A stretch of 64,000 nucleotides of DNA. It comes from Serratia sp. M24T3. Lineage in GTDB: Bacteria > Pseudomonadota > Gammaproteobacteria > Enterobacterales > Enterobacteriaceae. This document shows, piece by piece, positions 35,323 to 45,621 of this stretch (position 1 is its first letter; each line of letters opens with the position of its first letter). Location: contig NZ_AJHJ01000006.1 of NCBI RefSeq assembly GCF_000257645.1, positions 159,290 to 223,289 on the forward strand, written 5' to 3'. Under the pieces are notes generated by a model. That model had not been told where the DNA came from and did not search any database. It was given only the letters and a program-made list of their open reading frames with translations. Made by a program: the position numbers and the translations under genes.

Positions 35323-36594
35323 ATGACTGCGCTATCTTATGTTTCGGATGAAGCCGATTCGGCCTGGGCGACTTATCTCGCTCAGGTTGAGCGTGTATTG
35401 CCTTATCTGGGGGACTTGACCCGTTGGGCAGATACGCTGCGACACCCTAAACGCGCCCTGATCGTCGATATTCCGCTAGAGATGGATGATGGCAGCATCC
35501 GCCACTTTGAGGGCTTTCGCGTGCAACACAATCTTTCTCGCGGACCGGGAAAAGGCGGTGTGCGTTTTCACCCCGATGTGACGTTGCAAGAAGTGATGGC
35601 GCTGTCTGCGTGGATGACCATTAAAAGCGCCGCGCTTAACCTGCCGTTCGGTGGCGCAAAGGGCGGGGTGCGGGTCGATCCGCGTGAATTGTCGATAAAA
35701 GAACTTGAACGCCTGACCCGTCGTTATACCAGCGAAATAGGCAACATTATCGGCCCGCAGCAAGATATTCCAGCCCCGGACGTTGGAACCAACGCGCAGG
35801 TGATGGCGTGGATGATGGATACCTATTCGATGAATGTTGGCGCAACCACCACGGGTGTGGTGACGGGCAAGCCGGTTCATCTTGGCGGATCTCTCGGGCG
35901 TGTCAAGGCCACCGGGCGCGGAGTGTATGTCACGGGCGTGGCGGCGGCTCAACGTATTGGACTGGAAGTGAAGAACAGTCGCGTGGCGGTGCAGGGTTTA
36001 GGCAACGTTGGCAGTGTGTCTGCCGAGCTTTTCTATCAGGCAGGTGCAAAAGTAGTTGCAGTTCAAGACCATAGCGGCAGCCTGTATCGCGAAGACGGAA
36101 TCGATATTCCGGCGCTGCTGGCCTGGCAGGTTGAGCATGGCAGCATTGCCGGTTTTGCGCAGGCAACCGGCATTCGTGATGATGAATTTTGGCTTAAATC
36201 TTTTGATATTTTGATTCCGGCGGCGCTGGAAGGGCAAATCACCGAACAACGCGCCAGAGCGTTGAGCTGCAAACTGATACTGGAAGGCGCCAACGGCCCG
36301 ACCTTACCTGCGGCCGACGATATTCTGCGTCAGCGTCAGATTACTGTTGTGCCGGACGTAATTTGTAACGCCGGTGGTGTGACCGTCAGCTATTTCGAAT
36401 GGGTGCAGGACTTCTCGAGTTTTTACTGGCGTGAAGAAGAGATCAACCAGCGTTTAGACAGCATCATGCAGGATGCGCTGAGCGCGGTATGGAGTAAAGC
36501 CGAGACCCTGAACGTAACCTTGCGTACCGCCGCCTATGCGGTAGCCTGTGAGCGAATTTTATTGGCACGTAAAGATCGCGGACTTTATCCATAA
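35323..36594 (+). CDS. Glutamate (Glu/Leu/Phe/Val) dehydrogenase, NAD-type
   Basis: A 423-residue hexameric-type glutamate dehydrogenase. The substrate-binding block [11 protein letters not shown] with the catalytic lysine in GGAKGGV, the PAPDVGT aspartate and the Rossmann motif GLGNVG are visible. The length and N-terminus resemble NAD-linked catabolic enzymes rather than E. coli GdhA (447 residues, NADP). Placed after the HyuAB-aminotransferase operon, it would recycle the glutamate formed by transamination to 2-oxoglutarate and ammonia. A strong terminator follows. Confidence 0.88.
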   Translation: MTALSYVSDEADSAWATYLAQVERVLPYLGDLTRWADTLRHPKRALIVDIPLEMDDGSIRHFEGFRVQHNLSRGPGKGGVRFHPDVTLQEVMALSAWMTIKSAALNLPFGGAKGGVRVDPRELSIKELERLTRRYTSEIGNIIGPQQDIPAPDVGTNAQVMAWMMDTYSMNVGATTTGVVTGKPVHLGGSLGRVKATGRGVYVTGVAAAQRIGLEVKNSRVAVQGLGNVGSVSAELFYQAGAKVVAVQDHSGSLYREDGIDIPALLAWQVEHGSIAGFAQATGIRDDEFWLKSFDILIPAALEGQITEQRARALSCKLILEGANGPTLPAADDILRQRQITVVPDVICNAGGVTVSYFEWVQDFSSFYWREEEINQRLDSIMQDALSAVWSKAETLNVTLRTAAYAVACERILLARKDRGLYP

Positions 36595-36732
36595 CAGTAT
36601 CAATCCATTTATCACTTCCTTTGCTGGCATTATTGCGCTTTCTGTTAATTGCGTAAGACTCACAGCGGAGGCATAACCGAATACTAATAATAATAAATCT
36701 GTCTCCTCCCCAGCAGATATCGTCGTATTTTC

Positions 36733-36757
36733 ACCCGCTTGATGGCGGGTTTTTTTG
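36733..36757 (+). terminator. Strong terminator after glutamate dehydrogenase
   Basis: ACCCGC (36733-36738), loop TTGATG, GCGGGT (36745-36750), then a run of eight T residues counting the last stem base. Confidence 0.85.
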
Positions 36758-36765
36758 CTCATCAC

Positions 36766-39700
36766 TCAATTTTTTACCCACACCTCAACCTGGTGCTGAT
36801 GCCCATCGTCTTTAATCGGGATCATCATGTCTGGCAAGTTCTGACCATCAAGCATTACGCAACTCTCCAGTTCGGCACGTTTTACGGTTATCTGATACTG
36901 GCTGCTACCTTGCTGATAGGTCAGGCTAACCTGCGGCCAATCGGCGGGCAGGCGGGTGTTAATTGAGATAAATTCACCATGACGTTTAATGCCGAGCAAC
37001 GATTCAGTAATCAGTCGATAAGCCCAACCTGCCGAACCGGTATACCAGCTCCAGCCACCACGGCCAATGTGTGGTGAAACACTATAAATATCAGCAGTCA
37101 TTACGTAAGGCTCCACTTTATAGCGCTCGACTGCTTCGGGATTCAGACTGTGATTTACCGGATTGATTGCCGCCAGCAGTTGCCAGGCGCGCTCGGTTTC
37201 ACCCATTTCGGCGAAAGCCATTACCGCCCAAATTGCGCCGTGGGTATATTGCCCACCGTTCTCTCGCACTCCGGGCAAATATCCGCGAATATAACCGGGG
37301 TTCGGGCCACGATCGTTAAAAGGTGGGGTAAGCAGTTTGATAAGACCCGCACTTTCATCCACTAAATGACTATCCAGCGAGGCCATAGCCCGGCGCGTGC
37401 GCTCTGGATCTTCAGCCTCGGCCAACACCGCCCAACTTTGGGCGATGGCGTCAATCTGACATTCTGCATTAAGATGCGATCCCAGCGTTTCTCCGCTATC
37501 AAAAAAGCCGCGCAAATACCATTCGCCGTCCCACGCGTTATCGTGCAGATTTTGTTTTAAGGTCTTGGCCTGCTGGTGGCATAAGGTCGCTATTTCAGGG
37601 CGTTGCAGATTTTCTGCCAGTAAAGCAAATCGCTGTAAAACATTTAACAGGAAGAAACCGAGCCAGACGCTTTCACCTTTACCCTTAATGCCGACATTGT
37701 TCATGCCATCATTCCAGTCCCCGCTACCCATCAGGGGTAATCCGTGTTCACCAAAGTTAAGCCCGTGCCTGATGGCGCGCAAGCAGTGCTCGAACAGTGA
37801 TTCACTGATTGAACTTGGCAGCGGCTGCCCATAGAAAGACTCTTCCTCCGGAGCCAGCCGTCGCGTTTCAATATAAGTGACCTGCTGCATGGCAACCTCA
37901 GTATCGCCAGTGACGTCTATGTAGTGACACAGCGCCAGCGGCAGCCACAGATAATCGTCCGAACAGCGGGTTCGGACCCCCCGCCCGGTAGGCGGATGCC
38001 ACCAGTGCTGAACGTCACCTTCAACAAACTGATGGCAGGCACAAAGCAGGATCTGTTCGCGCATGCGTTCCGGAGCCGCGTGTGCCAGCGCAAGGGTATC
38101 TTGCAGCTGATCGCGAAAACCAAAGGCACCGCCCGACTGATAGTAACCACTGCGGGCCATGATACGGCTGGCGAGAGTCTGATAAATCAGCCAGCCGTTA
38201 ACCAGCAGATTGACAGCCGGTTCGGGGGTAGTGATTTGGATCTTGTCGAGCTTTTGATGCCAGAAACGGTGCACGTTATCGAGTTCGGCACGCGCGGCCT
38301 GCTCGTGCATAAACTGTGCAATTAGCTGCTCGGCCTCATTGGCGTTGTTGCCGACCCCCAGCGCGAAGATAAAAGTACGCTGATCGCCATCAATGAGTTT
38401 GGTGGCTGACTGCACGGCTGCGCAAGAGTCCAGCGCGGCACCGGTTTTATTCGACAGCCGTTCTTGTAACAACGCGGCAGGAGAGGCTGGAGAACCGTTG
38501 CGCCCGAGAAACTCTTTTCGGTCGCCGGTCACTGAGCAGTGAACGCCGGTAACGCCAAAGAAAGCGTTGCGTTCGCTGCCATTGTTGCCGTAATAGTTGG
38601 TGGCCAGTACGCCACAGCCTGCGCTGACCTGTGCGGCAGAGGTAGTCACGTGCAGGCTTGATTTCGAGCGCAGATCACTGAGCACCCATTCCACGTAACC
38701 CGTTGCCGAAAGCTTGCGCGTGCGTCCGGACTGGTTACTCAACGTCAGAATAAACAGTTTTACGGCTGCCTGTTCGGCAACCAATATCGTCAGTTCGCTG
38801 TCGATACCTTGATAGCGATGTTCAAATACGCTGTAACCAAAGCCGTGGCGGCAAAGATAATCCTCATCATTGCGGATAGGTAGCGGCATTGGCGACCAGA
38901 CATCTCCGCTTTCTTCATCGCGCAGATAAAATGCCTCGCCGCTGCTGTCGCTTACGGGGTCGTTTTCCCACGGAGTTAGTCGAAATTCGTGGGCATTTTC
39001 AAACCAGGTGTAGGCCTGACCGCTTTCTGAAACCACGCTACCAAAGTTGTCATTAGCCAGCACGTTGGCCCAGGGTGCCGGAGTATTTTTTCCTTTGCCC
39101 AGCAAAATCTGGTATTCACGGCCGTCTGCGGAGAAACCGCCAAAGCCGTTGAAAAAGCGCAGACTCTGAGTATCAAAAATTCGTGAAGAGGGATTAGGCG
39201 GTTGCAGATTGGGCTGAGTCACCAGTCGTGGCAAAACACTTTGCGACGGCTGCATTTTTTTATTCAGCTGATCGATAAGCTCGCCGTTGCGATCGTCCAC
39301 CGTGACCGCCGCGACGCTCATCAGCAGAGTCAGGTCTTCTGCGGTGATATGTTCACTGGTGCGGACAAAAATGCCGCCGTTTTTATCCATCAGGCTGGAT
39401 TCCGCCCCGGCCGCAACGCGATTGAGGATCTCATTGTGCAGTTCTTGCTGATAACCCTCGTGCGAGTCATTGAGTATCAGCAGGTCAACCAGCAGGCCTT
39501 TCATCCGCCAGTAGCTGTGGGCCTGAATCAGGGTTGTCACCAGCGCAATACTGTCGTTGCGGGTGATCGAGAGCAGCACGATAGGCAGATCACCAGAAAT
39601 CGAATGACTCCACAGGGAAGACTGGCCGCGTCGATTGCGGGAAAGAATTTGCGGACAGGGGCGCATTTCCGCACCCGGGAAGATAATGGACCCGGCCAGC

Positions 39701-42700
39701 TGATTAAATATGTTGGCCTGCTCCTCATTGGCGTTGATTTGTCTTAACGCCACCTGACTGTGGGAACGGGCGATGGTAAATACGCGATCGGCGATATTAT
39801 GGTCACGGTATTTTTCCATCATTTGCAGGCTTTGTTCGCGATGGGAAGAGATGCCATACACCAGATCAATAACCAGCGGCGTGCCGGGTTTGAGTTCGAC
39901 TCGCTGGCGGATTGCCATGATAGGATCCAGCACCGGACCGGCGTGATTATCCAGTGCGCCGCCGTTTTGCATTGCCTGAGAGTCGGAAATAGTGCGCCCA
40001 CGGCCAATAAAACTCGCGCGATCGGTGGCAAATGAGGTTTTCCGCTCTGTTTGCCCATGAATGGCGGTCATGTGGAATAACCACGGGCATTCTTCGTTTT
40101 CTTCACGCGGGCGGCGATGGCAAAGAATACCTTCGCTTTCCATTACCAGCTCGGTTTGTACAAACAAATTGCTGAATGCCCGGTGAGCCATGTCATTGGC
40201 AAGCGGAGCCAGGACGACTTCAGCGTAGGTGGTTATCTCAATCTCGCGCGGCTGGCGTCCGCGATGAGTTAAGGTTAATCGCCGAATTTCAACATCATCT
40301 TCTGGCGAAACCACGATTTTAGTCTGTATGCTCAGCGATCCTTCAATGCGCATAAACTCGGCGGCGGCGTCGGTAAATATCGCCTGATAATGTCCACTTT
40401 TGCTGCTCAAAGGTTGCAGGGTGTTGCTCAGCACCTGGCCAGTTTGCCCGTCGGCAATAAAGCAAAATGTGCCGTAGTTGTCGCGGGTTGCATCGGCTCG
40501 CCAGCGAGTTAATGCCAAATTACGCCAGGTACTGTATCCGCCGCCGGTCTGGGTCAGCATCAGATGATACTGCGTATTGGACAGCAGCTGCACTTCAGGG
40601 GTTGGCCCCTCTGCGCGGTTAAACAACCGCAGCTCGACATTCACCGGTTGCAGCGCGTCAACGGTGTCAAACTGGCGGCGCGGACTATACATCGTCGGGG
40701 CATCCGGCACCCGTTCCTGCAACAGCGGCAGCGCCGACTGCAACCAGGGATTCGCCACAAACCGCTCGACCATCGGCGCGTTAAGCAAGGTATGCGACAG
40801 CGCCAACAGGCTCATTCCCTGATGATGCGCCATGTAGGTGCGCACCAGCGAGAAAATCTCGCCATGATTAAGTCTGGAGCGTGAATAGTCCAACGCCTCG
40901 TAAAAACCGTATTTTCCGCGTGCGCCCAGAGAGTCAAGCCGCTCAAGATTGGCTAAAGCGCGCTGAGGTTCAACGACCAGCGCCATCACGGTGGCGTAAG
41001 GCGCGATCACCATATCTTCGCCCAACCCGCGTTTAAGCCCTAAACCCGGCACGCCAAATGCACGGTATTGGTAGTTTTGGCCCTGATCAAAAGCGGCATA
41101 CGCCGATTCCGAAACTCCCCACGGCACACCATTCTCTTTGCCCCATGAAATTTGGCGGTCGACGGCTGCCCGACTCATTTGCACCAGTAATGTGTCAGGA
41201 TAGGTCGGCATGACTAACTGCGGCATCAGGTATTCAAACATCGAGCCGCTCCACGACATCAGCGACGGCTGATTACCGACCATCGTGAAAAGTCGCCCCA
41301 GGGCAAACCAGCTTTTCAACGGCAGCTGGTTCGTTGCGATGGCAAAATAGCTGGTCAGGCGAATCTCCGATGGCAACAGATCATAGCTGCCAACGTCCAG
41401 TTTGTTGGTTTCACAGTTGAAGCCGACGGAGAGTAACTGGGTAGTTTTTCGAAACAGGAAGCCAAAATCCATCCGCGCATGTTCTTTAATTCGTTGCTCA
41501 AGTTCGTTGATAACCTTCAGCCGCTGTTGGGCGGCGCTGGCACTGCGCGCGATTTTTTGCTGTTCTAGCTCCGGTAATTTGTGCTCAAGACGTGATAAAC
41601 ACAGCAGCGAGGGCAGAACTTTGGTGGATGGTTCGTGGCTCAGCCAGCCAAACAGCAGAGACCATTCCTGAATGAAGTCTTGCAGTTGGGCGTCCAGCTC
41701 TCTCAACCAGCGGCTGGAGGTGGCGAAGTGTTCAATAAGCTCATTGTTAATCGGCTGCATGAGGGCAAGTTCATCAACGACCTGATGCAGCGGGGCTTCA
41801 CTCGCGCGCACCCAGGCTTGCCGCAGTTTGATTAATCCATCCCCCATCGGCGAGGTCGCTTCTGCTTCGGCCAGCAGCAACGTGTCATCAAGGCCGGTTA
41901 ACAACTGTTTGATGTCCATCGCCGGCTGACTGCGTAACTGCGCAATACCGCTGCCCAGAACCAGTAAGTGACCAGCGAGATTGCCACTGTCTACACTGGA
42001 AATATATCGGGGATTCAGCGGCATCAGCGTGCGGGTGTCATACCAGTTATAGAGGTGGCCGCGATAATGTTCGAGCTTGTCCAGCGTATCCAAAGTTTGC
42101 GAAGTGCGTTGCAATAACCCGCCCTGAGTGAGGTAACCAAAATCCATCGCCGTCATATTGGCCAATAGCGACAGGCCAATATTGGTGGGCGATGTGCGGT
42201 GAGCAATCTTGGGTTCGGGAATTTCCTGATAGTTATCCGGCGGCAGCCAGTTTTCTTGCTGATTAACGAAGGTTGAGAAATAGGACCAGGTCTCACGGCT
42301 GGTACGCCGCAAAAACAGGCGCTGGGTCGTGTCAATCTGAGGCTGTGGCAGGTCAGGTGTTTTACTCATCCAACCAATAATTAGCGGCGCGATGAGCCAA
42401 AGCCCCCCCAACGGCGCGGCAACTGCCAGATATTGCGGATTTTGCTGGTCGGTCAGCACAATCACCAGCAACCCGGCAAGCGGATTTGCCCACATCACTC
42501 GATAAAGATTCGTTTTCGACAATGAAAAATGCGGTTTATTCAACTCCGCACTGCTGACCCACTCATGTAAATGTTTATGGCTAACGTTGAGACGCCACAG
42601 GGTAATGAAGATGGCATGAAGCGTATAGGCGCTATGATGTGGCAGAGTTGCTAGATACAAACCAATGCGCGCCAGGCGATCCAACAGGCCACAGGCGACA

Positions 42701-45450
42701 CATTTTATATGCGGAAATACGTTGACCTGTGCATCTTTGTTAAACAGATTCAGTATCAGCGCCGCGACAGAGGGCAATACTAAAAGTGTCACGATAAACA
42801 GCAGCCAATACAAAGGATTAGGCACCAGTAGCAGGGCGCTGAACAGTGCTATCATTAGTGAGGGCGCGGCAAGACTGCGACGCAGGTTATCAAGCAGTTT
42901 CCAGCGAGAAAGCATGCTCAGCGGATTTGGGCAGCGCATGTCATCAGCCTGCCTGACGTTAAGCCGCAGCCAGTTCAATAGCTGCCAGTCACCGCGGATC
43001 CAGCGAGTTCTACGCGCGACATCCACCAGATAATTGGCCGGATATTGTTCATACAGCACCACGTCGCTTAGGCCGCCAGATCTGGCATAGCAGCCTTCGA
43101 GCAGGTCGTGGCTCAGCACCAGATTCTCCGGGCAGGTGTTATCGTTGGCGAGGGTAAAGGTATCAACATCATAAATCCCTTTCCCCACAAAAGAGCCTTC
43201 GCCAAAAATGTCTTGATAAATATCTGAAGACATTGAGGAATAAGGGTCAGTGCCCGGCAGGCTACTGCTAATGGCAGCATAGCGGCTTTGACCATTGCGC
43301 GGAATTTCTTCTGCCAGCCGAGGCTGTAGAATACCGTAGCCTTTGGTGACTCTTTTCAGCGCGGGATCATAGAAGGGGTGATTCAGCGGATGTGCCAGCG
43401 TAGCCACCAGCTGGTGGGCGTGGTCGCGTGGCAAAACGGTGTCGCTGTCGAGTGTAATAACATATTTAGTGCCAGACAGTTGCTGCTGTGAGGCACCCAC
43501 GCAGGTCGTAAAGGTATTTTTATCGCCGCGCAGCCAGCGATTCAGGGCACTAAGTTTGCCACGTTTGCGCTCGTAGCCCATCCATACTCCCTGTGACGGA
43601 TTGAGCAAACTTTCGCGGTGCAGCAGGGTAAAACGGGAGGGAGCCGAGTCATTTTCTGCGCCATGGCGTCGGTTTAACTGGATAATTTTACTGCTGGCAT
43701 AGTCGAGCAGGAGATCACTGCTCTCAGAATGGGCGGTATCGCTATCAATAAAATCAGCCACCAGCGAAAAATAAAGGTATTGATGGGTATTGCCGAGGTA
43801 GCAAACCTCAAGGCTGTTGATCAGTTTATCAATGCTGCTGCGGCTGGTTAACAAGCAGGGAATGGCAACCAAAGTGGTTGAGTTTTCAGGAATACCCTGC
43901 GAAAAATCCATTCGGGGAAGCGAACGAGGCGTACGACTGCGGCTAGCGGTTTCATTGAGTAGGTCCATCACAAACTGGCTACACATAATAATAATCGGCA
44001 GCAATAACAGCCACATTACCCAGTTCATGCCGCTGTCGTGGGTCTCAAACATCAGGTTGGCGGTGAGCGCGGTAGTCAGCAGACTCAGACTGCCCAGCCA
44101 GGAAAGTAGCGGCGTTTTATTCATCTGATGGCGAAAATAATTGAGCGGCGAATAGTGGATATCCAACACTCTTTCCAGCTCGCTGCGCCCGGTATCCACC
44201 AGGAAATAGCCCACGTGGCGCTTCTGACTCTCTGCGGGTGAAGCCGCACTCATGGCGATAACACGGCTGGCAATGTCTTGCTCGGTAAACTGGCAATTGC
44301 GCGCCAGTTTCTCAATAACGTGGCGATAGTTATCTCGCGTGGCAAACGACATCGCCGGATACACGCCAGCCGGGTCTTGATGCAGTATTTTCTCGACCTC
44401 GCTGACGCTTTCGGCAAAGTCTGCCCAGTTCATCTCATTCAGCTTGCGCAAACCGGCAATGCTGTTGCTCACCGACAGCTGGTTAAGTGCCAGTTGCTGG
44501 TTAAAACGGCTGATCAGTTCGGCTGAACTCAATCCTACATCAGCCAGACGCTGCTCAATCCAGGTCAGTGGCAGCGCCAGCATTGAACCGTGGCCCTGTA
44601 ATCTTCGCACCAATTCTGCGACAAACGCGCTGGTGCGCGGCGGGTTGGTACGCGCCATGTCGGCAATAACGATAATCAGGTTAGCGGGGTCATTTTCGGC
44701 GCTGTCCTGGATTTTATTAGCCCAGCTCTCGGCCAGATTACGTTCCTGCTGAGCCTTGGTGACCTCGATACTGATGCGACGCAGATTTTCAATCAACGCC
44801 AGGCGCAGCATCCCTGGAAAGGCCCAGAGTTCACCGAGTTTAAGCGGAGTAACTCGCTGATAAGCAGTGATAAAACGCACCAGCGTGTTGGCATCCCAAT
44901 GGCCGTCACTGTGGGCGATGGCTTCTGCGGCGATGTCATAAATACGTGGGCAACTTTGCGGCTCTATTAGCGTCGGCAGACCTTTACCAAAGTTTTTTGG
45001 CAGCAGTTGCCGCACCAGCCTGATGTGTTCTTCAATCAGATAAAAGTTGTCGAGCAGCCATTCGCCAGCCGGAGCAATGCTTTTATCGCCACCGGCACTG
45101 AGAATGTTGCAGTTATCCGACAGCAGCTTCTCGCTCTCGGTAAGGCGATTTAACAAATAGTAGGGCGCTTTGCGGGTAGACAGCTTGTGCGATTGGGCGA
45201 GCCTTTCACCGTAGCGCTCCATTTGGTCCACGGAAAAAATCTCGGCGGCAATTGGCACTACCTGATGGGTGTCCTTATTAGTCCTGGTTACTGTTCCCTG
45301 TGAGGCTTGGGGGTCCCTTAAGTTCTTAATCCATTGAACGAAAGCCATTTTCACGAATAGAAGTCCTCGTGCGTACGCAAGAGGAAGGGCATAAAACGTA
45401 AAGAGTACGCACTTAAAGGTTAAATGAGACGCCAGCGATCTGGGTTTCAT
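36766..45450 (-). CDS. Cyclic beta-1,2-glucan synthase-like giant protein (Cgs/NdvB)
   Basis: A 2894-residue protein with the architecture of rhizobial/Brucella cyclic glucan synthases (about 2830-2870 residues). An N-terminal membrane region is followed by a GT84-type glycosyltransferase domain with the DxD motif LDSDTVLPRD near residue 667 and RRTRWIRGDWQ near residue 815, further membrane segments, a glucoamylase-like domain, and a C-terminal GH94/glycosyltransferase-36 phosphorylase part with GSGDWNDGMN near residue 2577. In the model enzymes these perform initiation, elongation, chain-length control and cyclisation of beta-1,2-glucan at the inner membrane. ATG 45450 has no ribosome binding site; Met35 at 45348 is an alternative start. 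No exporter (ndvA-like) gene is adjacent. Confidence 0.88.
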   Translation of the reverse strand: MKPRSLASHLTFKCVLFTFYALPLAYARGLLFVKMAFVQWIKNLRDPQASQGTVTRTNKDTHQVVPIAAEIFSVDQMERYGERLAQSHKLSTRKAPYYLLNRLTESEKLLSDNCNILSAGGDKSIAPAGEWLLDNFYLIEEHIRLVRQLLPKNFGKGLPTLIEPQSCPRIYDIAAEAIAHSDGHWDANTLVRFITAYQRVTPLKLGELWAFPGMLRLALIENLRRISIEVTKAQQERNLAESWANKIQDSAENDPANLIIVIADMARTNPPRTSAFVAELVRRLQGHGSMLALPLTWIEQRLADVGLSSAELISRFNQQLALNQLSVSNSIAGLRKLNEMNWADFAESVSEVEKILHQDPAGVYPAMSFATRDNYRHVIEKLARNCQFTEQDIASRVIAMSAASPAESQKRHVGYFLVDTGRSELERVLDIHYSPLNYFRHQMNKTPLLSWLGSLSLLTTALTANLMFETHDSGMNWVMWLLLLPIIIMCSQFVMDLLNETASRSRTPRSLPRMDFSQGIPENSTTLVAIPCLLTSRSSIDKLINSLEVCYLGNTHQYLYFSLVADFIDSDTAHSESSDLLLDYASSKIIQLNRRHGAENDSAPSRFTLLHRESLLNPSQGVWMGYERKRGKLSALNRWLRGDKNTFTTCVGASQQQLSGTKYVITLDSDTVLPRDHAHQLVATLAHPLNHPFYDPALKRVTKGYGILQPRLAEEIPRNGQSRYAAISSSLPGTDPYSSMSSDIYQDIFGEGSFVGKGIYDVDTFTLANDNTCPENLVLSHDLLEGCYARSGGLSDVVLYEQYPANYLVDVARRTRWIRGDWQLLNWLRLNVRQADDMRCPNPLSMLSRWKLLDNLRRSLAAPSLMIALFSALLLVPNPLYWLLFIVTLLVLPSVAALILNLFNKDAQVNVFPHIKCVACGLLDRLARIGLYLATLPHHSAYTLHAIFITLWRLNVSHKHLHEWVSSAELNKPHFSLSKTNLYRVMWANPLAGLLVIVLTDQQNPQYLAVAAPLGGLWLIAPLIIGWMSKTPDLPQPQIDTTQRLFLRRTSRETWSYFSTFVNQQENWLPPDNYQEIPEPKIAHRTSPTNIGLSLLANMTAMDFGYLTQGGLLQRTSQTLDTLDKLEHYRGHLYNWYDTRTLMPLNPRYISSVDSGNLAGHLLVLGSGIAQLRSQPAMDIKQLLTGLDDTLLLAEAEATSPMGDGLIKLRQAWVRASEAPLHQVVDELALMQPINNELIEHFATSSRWLRELDAQLQDFIQEWSLLFGWLSHEPSTKVLPSLLCLSRLEHKLPELEQQKIARSASAAQQRLKVINELEQRIKEHARMDFGFLFRKTTQLLSVGFNCETNKLDVGSYDLLPSEIRLTSYFAIATNQLPLKSWFALGRLFTMVGNQPSLMSWSGSMFEYLMPQLVMPTYPDTLLVQMSRAAVDRQISWGKENGVPWGVSESAYAAFDQGQNYQYRAFGVPGLGLKRGLGEDMVIAPYATVMALVVEPQRALANLERLDSLGARGKYGFYEALDYSRSRLNHGEIFSLVRTYMAHHQGMSLLALSHTLLNAPMVERFVANPWLQSALPLLQERVPDAPTMYSPRRQFDTVDALQPVNVELRLFNRAEGPTPEVQLLSNTQYHLMLTQTGGGYSTWRNLALTRWRADATRDNYGTFCFIADGQTGQVLSNTLQPLSSKSGHYQAIFTDAAAEFMRIEGSLSIQTKIVVSPEDDVEIRRLTLTHRGRQPREIEITTYAEVVLAPLANDMAHRAFSNLFVQTELVMESEGILCHRRPREENEECPWLFHMTAIHGQTERKTSFATDRASFIGRGRTISDSQAMQNGGALDNHAGPVLDPIMAIRQRVELKPGTPLVIDLVYGISSHREQSLQMMEKYRDHNIADRVFTIARSHSQVALRQINANEEQANIFNQLAGSIIFPGAEMRPCPQILSRNRRGQSSLWSHSISGDLPIVLLSITRNDSIALVTTLIQAHSYWRMKGLLVDLLILNDSHEGYQQELHNEILNRVAAGAESSLMDKNGGIFVRTSEHITAEDLTLLMSVAAVTVDDRNGELIDQLNKKMQPSQSVLPRLVTQPNLQPPNPSSRIFDTQSLRFFNGFGGFSADGREYQILLGKGKNTPAPWANVLANDNFGSVVSESGQAYTWFENAHEFRLTPWENDPVSDSSGEAFYLRDEESGDVWSPMPLPIRNDEDYLCRHGFGYSVFEHRYQGIDSELTILVAEQAAVKLFILTLSNQSGRTRKLSATGYVEWVLSDLRSKSSLHVTTSAAQVSAGCGVLATNYYGNNGSERNAFFGVTGVHCSVTGDRKEFLGRNGSPASPAALLQERLSNKTGAALDSCAAVQSATKLIDGDQRTFIFALGVGNNANEAEQLIAQFMHEQAARAELDNVHRFWHQKLDKIQITTPEPAVNLLVNGWLIYQTLASRIMARSGYYQSGGAFGFRDQLQDTLALAHAAPERMREQILLCACHQFVEGDVQHWWHPPTGRGVRTRCSDDYLWLPLALCHYIDVTGDTEVAMQQVTYIETRRLAPEEESFYGQPLPSSISESLFEHCLRAIRHGLNFGEHGLPLMGSGDWNDGMNNVGIKGKGESVWLGFFLLNVLQRFALLAENLQRPEIATLCHQQAKTLKQNLHDNAWDGEWYLRGFFDSGETLGSHLNAECQIDAIAQSWAVLAEAEDPERTRRAMASLDSHLVDESAGLIKLLTPPFNDRGPNPGYIRGYLPGVRENGGQYTHGAIWAVMAFAEMGETERAWQLLAAINPVNHSLNPEAVERYKVEPYVMTADIYSVSPHIGRGGWSWYTGSAGWAYRLITESLLGIKRHGEFISINTRLPADWPQVSLTYQQGSSQYQITVKRAELESCVMLDGQNLPDMMIPIKDDGHQHQVEVWVKN

Positions 45451-45621
45451 CGGGCGGCCAGTCTAAAAAATAGCCAGATAGACTAAGTTTAGCAGGGAAA
45501 ACAGTTTAACCACGGCTTTACGGCCACTGTGGACTCTTCAGTTTGTCTGAAAATGGCTCATAGGCTGAACCAGAATGTTGATAACAGTTTCAGCGTAATT
45601 TAAGAACGATAGAGGGATGCG

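Noticed and set aside
37150..44752. Many plus-strand frames of 60-180 codons opposite the glucan synthase gene
   Set aside because: They are antisense shadows of a continuous 2894-codon gene with clear domain motifs, and none has a ribosome site or family feature.
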